From NCBI GenBank assembly GCA_937918935.1, contig CAKZSI010000022.1, positions 1 to 64,000 on the forward strand: a stretch of DNA of 64,000 nt. Reading direction: 5' to 3'. Positions 60,030 to 64,000 of the stretch are shown piece by piece. The first letter of the stretch is position 1. Each line of letters opens with the position of its first letter. The position numbers were made by a program, and so were the translations under genes. This DNA is from an uncultured Chloroflexales bacterium (GTDB lineage Bacteria; Chloroflexota; Chloroflexia; Chloroflexales; Chloroflexaceae). Under the pieces are notes generated by a model. It made no database searches and was not told where the DNA came from. It saw only the letters and a list, made by a program, of their open reading frames with translations.

Positions 60030-60770
60030 TCAGAACAGCAAGCCGCCATCAACCGACAGCGTGACGCCGGTGATAAAGCTTGCCTCATCCGAGGCGAGGA
60101 AGAGGTAGGCGTTGGCAATATCCTCAGGGGTGCCGAGGCGGCGCAGGGGGGTGCGTTCGCGCACACTCTCAAGCACCTTTTCGGGCACCGTCGCGATCAT
60201 TTCGGTAACGGTAAAGCCAGGGGCAATGGCATTGACGCGAATATGGTTGGGGCCAAGCTCGCGCGCCCAGGTCTTGGTCATCCCAATCACGCCGGCCTTG
60301 GCGGCGACATAGTTCGTCTGGCCGAAGTTGCCGTGGAGGCCGACGATTGACGCGGCATTGATGATCGCGCCGCCGCCATTGGCGATCATAATTGGCACGA
60401 CAGCCCTGGCGCACAGCCAGACACCCTTGAGGTTGACATTAATCACCGCATCGAACTGATCCTCGGTCATCTTCTGCATGCGGGCGTCGCGGGTGATGCC
60501 GGCGTTGTTCACGAGGATATCGATCCGCCCGAACGCCTCAACGGTCGTTCGCACGGCGACCTCAACCGACTCAGCGCGACTGACGTCAAGGAAGACCGCC
60601 TTGGCCTGGCCATCATTGCGGACAATCTCCTCGGCGACGGCCTGGGCGTTGGCCATATTGATGTCGGCGACCGCGACCCGCGCGCCCTCGCGGGCAAAAG
60701 TAAGCGCCGTAACCTTGCCGATACCCTGGCCACTACCGGTGATGAGGGCAACCTTATCTTTCAGTCGCAT
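60030..60770 (-). CDS. phaB: 3-oxoacyl-ACP / acetoacetyl-CoA reductase (SDR)
   Basis: 246-residue short-chain dehydrogenase. GSGQGIGKVTALTFA (cofactor loop), VNNAGIT, the catalytic Ser in INAASIVG, and YVAAKAG (Tyr and Lys) are present; the C-terminal TGVTLSVDGGLLF is standard. Sequence alone cannot separate FabG from PhaB, but its place after phaC on the same strand favours (R)-3-hydroxyacyl-CoA supply for PHA. AAGGAG upstream. Last gene of phaE-phaC-phaB. Confidence 0.87.
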   Translation of the reverse strand: MRLKDKVALITGSGQGIGKVTALTFAREGARVAVADINMANAQAVAEEIVRNDGQAKAVFLDVSRAESVEVAVRTTVEAFGRIDILVNNAGITRDARMQKMTEDQFDAVINVNLKGVWLCARAVVPIMIANGGGAIINAASIVGLHGNFGQTNYVAAKAGVIGMTKTWARELGPNHIRVNAIAPGFTVTEMIATVPEKVLESVRERTPLRRLGTPEDIANAYLFLASDEASFITGVTLSVDGGLLF

Positions 60771-60843
60771 ACCAGCTCCTTAATCCAGGGGCGCCCCTGA
60801 GCAACAAAGGCGCAGCCTCATCGCCGCGCCACGGGTAAAGATG

Positions 60844-61950
60844 TTACTGGCTGCGCTTGGCAAGCCACGCCTCGATCTGCGGCCAGGTGCGCTTGCTCGC
60901 GCCGCTGCCCACCATCAGACCGATATGGCCGCCCTTCATCTCCAGCAACAGTTTGTCGCGCGAACCGAACTTGTCCATCGCCGTAACAGACTGGCAGGTA
61001 GGGACGATATGATCGCGGTCGGCGATCACATTGAGAATGCTGGCCTTCACGTTACGCAGATCGACCGTACGACCCTCCATTTGCAGCGTCCCCTCCATGA
61101 GGCGGTTCTCGCGGAAGAACTCGACGACCCACTGCCGGAAGGCGGCGCCGGGGAAATTCACGCCATCGGTGACCCAGTTGTTCATCGCCAGCCAGGACTC
61201 AACGACGGCCGGATTATCGAGGTTATCCCAGAGTTTCAGGTAGTTGAGCACCCAGTTCTCGACCGGCTTGAGCATCTTGTTGCCGTAGTCAATAACCTCG
61301 CCGGGCACGTTGCCAAACTGGCGCACCAGCTCATCAACGTTGTAGTACGGTGTATTGAGCCACTTGTTGAAGGGGCCTGCCTCTTTATTCCCGAAGTCGA
61401 GGGGCGCAGTGAGGAGCACCAGGTTGCGCAGTCCGTCATCGGGGCGCATAGCGGCGTAGATCACCGTAATGGTTGCGCCGATGCACCAGCCGCACATGCT
61501 GAACTCGCGCTTGCCGCTATGCCGCTGCAAGGCGCGCACCGCCCGCGGGAGGAACTTGAGCGAGAAGTCCTCGAAGTCATACCCGGCATCTTCGGGGCCG
61601 GGGCGACCCCAGTCGAGCATATAGACCTCGTAGCCCTGGCGGACCATGTACTCGACGAAGCTATTGCCCGGGCGCAGGTCGAAAATATCAGGCCGGTTGA
61701 TCAACGCAAAGACCAGAAAAAGCGGTACCGGTTTCCGCTGCTCGGGAGGCGTCTGCGGATAGAAATGGTACAGCTTCATCTTATTGAGCGTCCAGATCAC
61801 TTCTTTGGGCGTCAGCCCGATCTGGACGTTCAACCGATTGGTGGCCAGTCTGGTTAGCGTATCGGTGCTCTTGCCGAGCCGCTCCATCTCGGCATAGAGG
61901 TTCTGGGTCAACTGTTCAACATCCAGGGTCGCGGGGCTTTGAGTGGTCAT
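60844..61950 (-). CDS. phaC: Class III-type polyhydroxyalkanoate synthase catalytic subunit
   Basis: 368-residue alpha/beta-fold polymerase that builds PHA from hydroxyacyl-CoA. The lipase-like box is GWCIGA, placing nucleophile Cys156; the acid is in VIADRDHIVP and the His in GGHIGLMVG. Short length (about 360) and the FDLRPGNSFVEYMVRQGYEVYMLDWGRPG stretch are typical of classes III and IV. AGGGAG lies 6 nt before the ATG. Downstream of phaE by 90 nt and upstream of phaB by 73 nt. Confidence 0.93.
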   Translation of the reverse strand: MTTQSPATLDVEQLTQNLYAEMERLGKSTDTLTRLATNRLNVQIGLTPKEVIWTLNKMKLYHFYPQTPPEQRKPVPLFLVFALINRPDIFDLRPGNSFVEYMVRQGYEVYMLDWGRPGPEDAGYDFEDFSLKFLPRAVRALQRHSGKREFSMCGWCIGATITVIYAAMRPDDGLRNLVLLTAPLDFGNKEAGPFNKWLNTPYYNVDELVRQFGNVPGEVIDYGNKMLKPVENWVLNYLKLWDNLDNPAVVESWLAMNNWVTDGVNFPGAAFRQWVVEFFRENRLMEGTLQMEGRTVDLRNVKASILNVIADRDHIVPTCQSVTAMDKFGSRDKLLLEMKGGHIGLMVGSGASKRTWPQIEAWLAKRSQ

Positions 61951-62040
61951 CGGCAGCTCCCTTTCTCAACGTCGATCTGCATCACCCGTAGCGGCCTGAC
62001 CAGCGCGCCGGGGGCCACAGGCGAAGCTCGGGATCGAGGC

Positions 62041-62493
62041 TTAGCTTTCCGTGGCGGGCTTACGGGTCCGGCGCGGCTTCCCGGCGCCTTCAGCTTCATC
62101 TGCGGCAGCCTCTTCGGGCGATGCGGCGCCATTGGCCGAGGCGACGACGGCCAGGCCGTGCACCGCTTGCAGCAACTCGTCAAGCTGAACCTGCATGTCG
62201 TCCAGGCGCATCTCAATATTGGTCAGGCGCGACGCCAGGTTAATCACCTCGGCGCGCGAGGGCATATTGATCTGCGACAGGTAGGTCTCCATGTACTGGT
62301 TGACTGCCTGGCGAATCGGGGCGGAGGCTGCGAGGAGCGTGTCGAGCTGTAAACCGATGGCGTTGGCGAAGACCTCGGTGTTGACCAGCGCGGCCATTCC
62401 TTTGGCCCACGCATCAAGATTGGCGTCGCGAATCGTGCGCCAGGTGCCGATCGGATCGTTCGGATTAAACCCGTCATTCGGGCTCTGGCTCAT
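62041..62493 (-). CDS. phaE: PHA synthase partner subunit (PhaE/PhaR-like, short)
   Basis: 150-residue mostly helical protein. The box MPSRAEVINLASRLTNIEMRLDDMQVQLDELL resembles the conserved PhaE region that ends with a coiled coil; the start DPIGTWRTIRDANLDAWAKGMA matches its Trp-rich N-terminus. At 150 residues it is about half of typical PhaE (about 350) and closer to Bacillus PhaR or a phasin-like protein. C-terminal tail is Ala/Glu rich and then basic. AAAGGAG precedes the ATG; first gene of the PHA operon. Expected to activate PhaC. Confidence 0.7.
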   Translation of the reverse strand: MSQSPNDGFNPNDPIGTWRTIRDANLDAWAKGMAALVNTEVFANAIGLQLDTLLAASAPIRQAVNQYMETYLSQINMPSRAEVINLASRLTNIEMRLDDMQVQLDELLQAVHGLAVVASANGAASPEEAAADEAEGAGKPRRTRKPATES

Positions 62494-62744
62494 ATCTGGT
62501 CTCCTTTGACGGTATTACGCAGCACAGGCGTGTCCGGGGCTTGGCAATTTACTTGTAGGGTATTCCAGATAGTTACTGCGCGGTTACATGGGGCAGGGTG
62601 GCAGGTTCGGGCGCTCCTGCCTGACGGCTGCTCCACCGCATTTCCCCTTGACGGAACCAGCCCGGAGAGGTGTGGCGGTGTGCAGGTGAGCGAACATCGC
62701 CCTCCTTCCACAGGGCGATGTCGAGCCGAGGACCACGGATGCCG

Positions 62745-64000
62745 TCATTTCCGCACCGCGATCTCGTACACCTGGCGCACGGGGTGCTCGACGCCGCTGA
62801 GGGCCAGTTCCAGCGCATAGCGCCCGGCGCGGGCGGGGGTGAGTCGCAACCGGTCAGCCTCGATCGGCAGGCAATCGGCGGCCAGTTCGACGCGCCGGCG
62901 CACGTCGGCGAGGGTCTGGCCGGTAGGGTCGCACAGGCGCGCTTCCAGAATGGCGTCCTGGAAAGAGCGACGCGCATCGTTGACCACGAACAACGGCAGT
63001 TGGAGCGCCTCGCCGATAGTGTAGGTGCGCGGCGGGTACAGACAGAAGGCGTACTGGGGGCTGAAGGCCGCCTGGAGCGCGTAGTAGGAACGCTTGGGTA
63101 CGCGCCAGTAGTCAACCACGCTCCAGAGAATGGCCGGGTAGGGATCAACGAAGAGAAAGGGCACGATGCCGCCGGTGGGGCGGTACTTGTGCGCACGCAG
63201 GCGGTCAATGTAATATCGGTTGATAAAGATCTGGTAGTCCTGTGACATGTCGATCATCTCGGCCAGGGATTTGGCCTCGCGCCAGGCGATCCAGTTTGAC
63301 ATAATATCGGCCTGGAAACTGTGGCGCTCCTTCAGGTGCTCCACGTCCGCCGCGCTGAGGCAGGGCGGCATGAACTTCAGCGCGCTCTCCAGGTTGGGGA
63401 AGCTCTGCGCGCCAAACTCGGTAACGAAGGCCATGTTGGCGGGAAAGCGCTTGTGCATCACTTCGGCGTCGTCGAGGGTACCGTAGTTGCGGTACCAGCC
63501 GAAGTACACGTGCGCGTCGGTGCCCTTGCGCACATACGGAATATCCACTTCGCCCGATGAGCGCACGGCCGGGCGCGTTGGATCCTCCTGTTCGACCACC
63601 TCTTTCAGTTGCGTATCGAGCACGTCGCGGTTCCAACTGAACCCGAAGGCCGTCCAGTACGTGCGCAGCCGGCTGAGGAGCGACTCGTCGGCGGTGTCTT
63701 CGATGACCACCGGTTCGTTGTGCATGCACCAGACGCCAATGCAGGGATGGCTTCCCAGCAGCCGCACCATGTGCCGCGCCTGCCGCCGCGCCTCGGGCAG
63801 GATGTGACGGGCGTACAGCCATTGAAGCGGAAAGTCTTGCCAGAGTAGTATGCCGGCCACATTTGCGGCCTCATAAAATGCCGGGTGATCCACGTGGGCG
63901 TGAACACGCAGCAGGTTCATGTGGCAGGCGCGGGCCAGTTCGAGATCCCGGGCGCTACGTTCGGGGGTCATGGTGGCGATGCGCATGTCGCCGGGCGGGT
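62745..64000 (-). CDS. Glycoside hydrolase family 2 (beta-mannosidase-like), N-terminus beyond the window
   Basis: At least 417 residues of the TIM barrel and C-terminal domains; the frame continues past 64000, so N-terminal sugar-binding and Ig-like domains are off-window. CHMNLLRVHAHVDHPAFYEAANVAGILLWQDFPLQW is the start of the barrel; the acid/base Glu is in WCMHNEP and the nucleophile in FVTEFGAQSFP. A C-terminal beta domain follows (TYTIGEALQLPLFVVND). Likely acts on beta-linked mannosyl or galactosyl residues. Upstream and downstream neighbours give no substrate clue. Cut by the window edge, not by mutation. Confidence 0.8.
   Translation of the reverse strand, partial: PPGDMRIATMTPERSARDLELARACHMNLLRVHAHVDHPAFYEAANVAGILLWQDFPLQWLYARHILPEARRQARHMVRLLGSHPCIGVWCMHNEPVVIEDTADESLLSRLRTYWTAFGFSWNRDVLDTQLKEVVEQEDPTRPAVRSSGEVDIPYVRKGTDAHVYFGWYRNYGTLDDAEVMHKRFPANMAFVTEFGAQSFPNLESALKFMPPCLSAADVEHLKERHSFQADIMSNWIAWREAKSLAEMIDMSQDYQIFINRYYIDRLRAHKYRPTGGIVPFLFVDPYPAILWSVVDYWRVPKRSYYALQAAFSPQYAFCLYPPRTYTIGEALQLPLFVVNDARRSFQDAILEARLCDPTGQTLADVRRRVELAADCLPIEADRLRLTPARAGRYALELALSGVEHPVRQVYEIAVRK

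Noticed and set aside
1-64000. CRISPR array, transposase gene, prophage block
   Set aside because: No regularly spaced identical direct repeats and no DDE/serine/tyrosine recombinase were seen; repeats here are palindromic and irregularly spaced, and the single tail-tube gene is not accompanied by phage genes.
63986-64000. True start of the GH2 gene at ATG 63986
   Set aside because: The frame remains open to the window end and family members need an N-terminal half of several hundred residues, so the ATG is internal.

Overview
The window reads as chromosomal DNA of a GC-rich phototrophic member of the Chloroflexota, most likely a Chloroflexales relative of Roseiflexus or Chloroflexus. The evidence is a bchJ-bchE pair for anaerobic bacteriochlorophyll synthesis, a complete hoxEFUYH bidirectional [NiFe]-hydrogenase operon, a class III-type polyhydroxyalkanoate operon (phaE-phaC-phaB), a four-repeat ribosomal S1, and intergenic regions packed with short GC-rich palindromes. 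There are no rRNA genes, no tRNA I can support, no CRISPR array and no transposase. The assignment to order is inference from gene content.

Layout. 0.1-4.4 kb: a damaged minus-strand operon (ABC transporter, hydantoinase, M20 amidohydrolase) with both permeases and the hydantoinase truncated, behind a good promoter and a three-hairpin leader. 4.5-7.0 kb: DUF3037 protein, HipA-like kinase, uracil-DNA glycosylase, gamma-carbonic anhydrase. 7.2-10.1 kb: sugar kinase, alpha/beta hydrolase, trpG/pabA. 10.1-16.5 kb (minus): chrA, COG2231-type glycosylase, glgP, glycosyltransferase, lepB. 16.9-22.4 kb: a radical-SAM-like protein that has lost its cluster motif, a 974-residue secreted amidase, and the PEP synthase/PPDK regulatory kinase. 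22.7-26.3 kb: carotenoid oxygenase, LysM membrane protein, orphan gp19-type tail tube protein. 26.7-34.4 kb: bchE and bchJ divergent from hoxEFUYH, the metabolic core of the window. 34.6-37.5 kb: BMP-family-type nucleoside ABC ATPase plus one permease. 37.7-45.8 kb: acyl-CoA thioesterase, flavin reductase, a lipoprotein, a YbjN-like protein, an acyl-CoA synthetase with two MaoC-fold hydratases, and a ketopantoate reductase-like enzyme. 46-54.4 kb: UDP-glucose dehydrogenase, ornithine cyclodeaminase family, rpsA, LMW phosphatase with fructosamine kinase, tRNA nucleotidyltransferase, an undescribed small membrane protein behind an 18-codon ORF, and a single-domain response regulator. 54.7-64 kb: AEC transporter, orphan TRAP binding protein, M20 peptidase, murJ, the PHA operon, and a GH2 glycosidase cut by the window edge.

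How the parts fit. Hydrogenase, bacteriochlorophyll cyclase and reductase, acyl-CoA enzymes and PHA synthesis fit a photoheterotroph that balances NAD(P)H against H2 and stores reduced carbon. The most unusual signals are the cluster-less radical-SAM homologue (16949-17947), the decayed ABC/hydantoinase operon with its structured leader, the orphan tail-tube/LysM pair, the unannotated small-ORF pair at 53480-53707, and a dense population of foldback and palindromic repeats that sit between genes, sometimes inside operons and in one case across a start codon.
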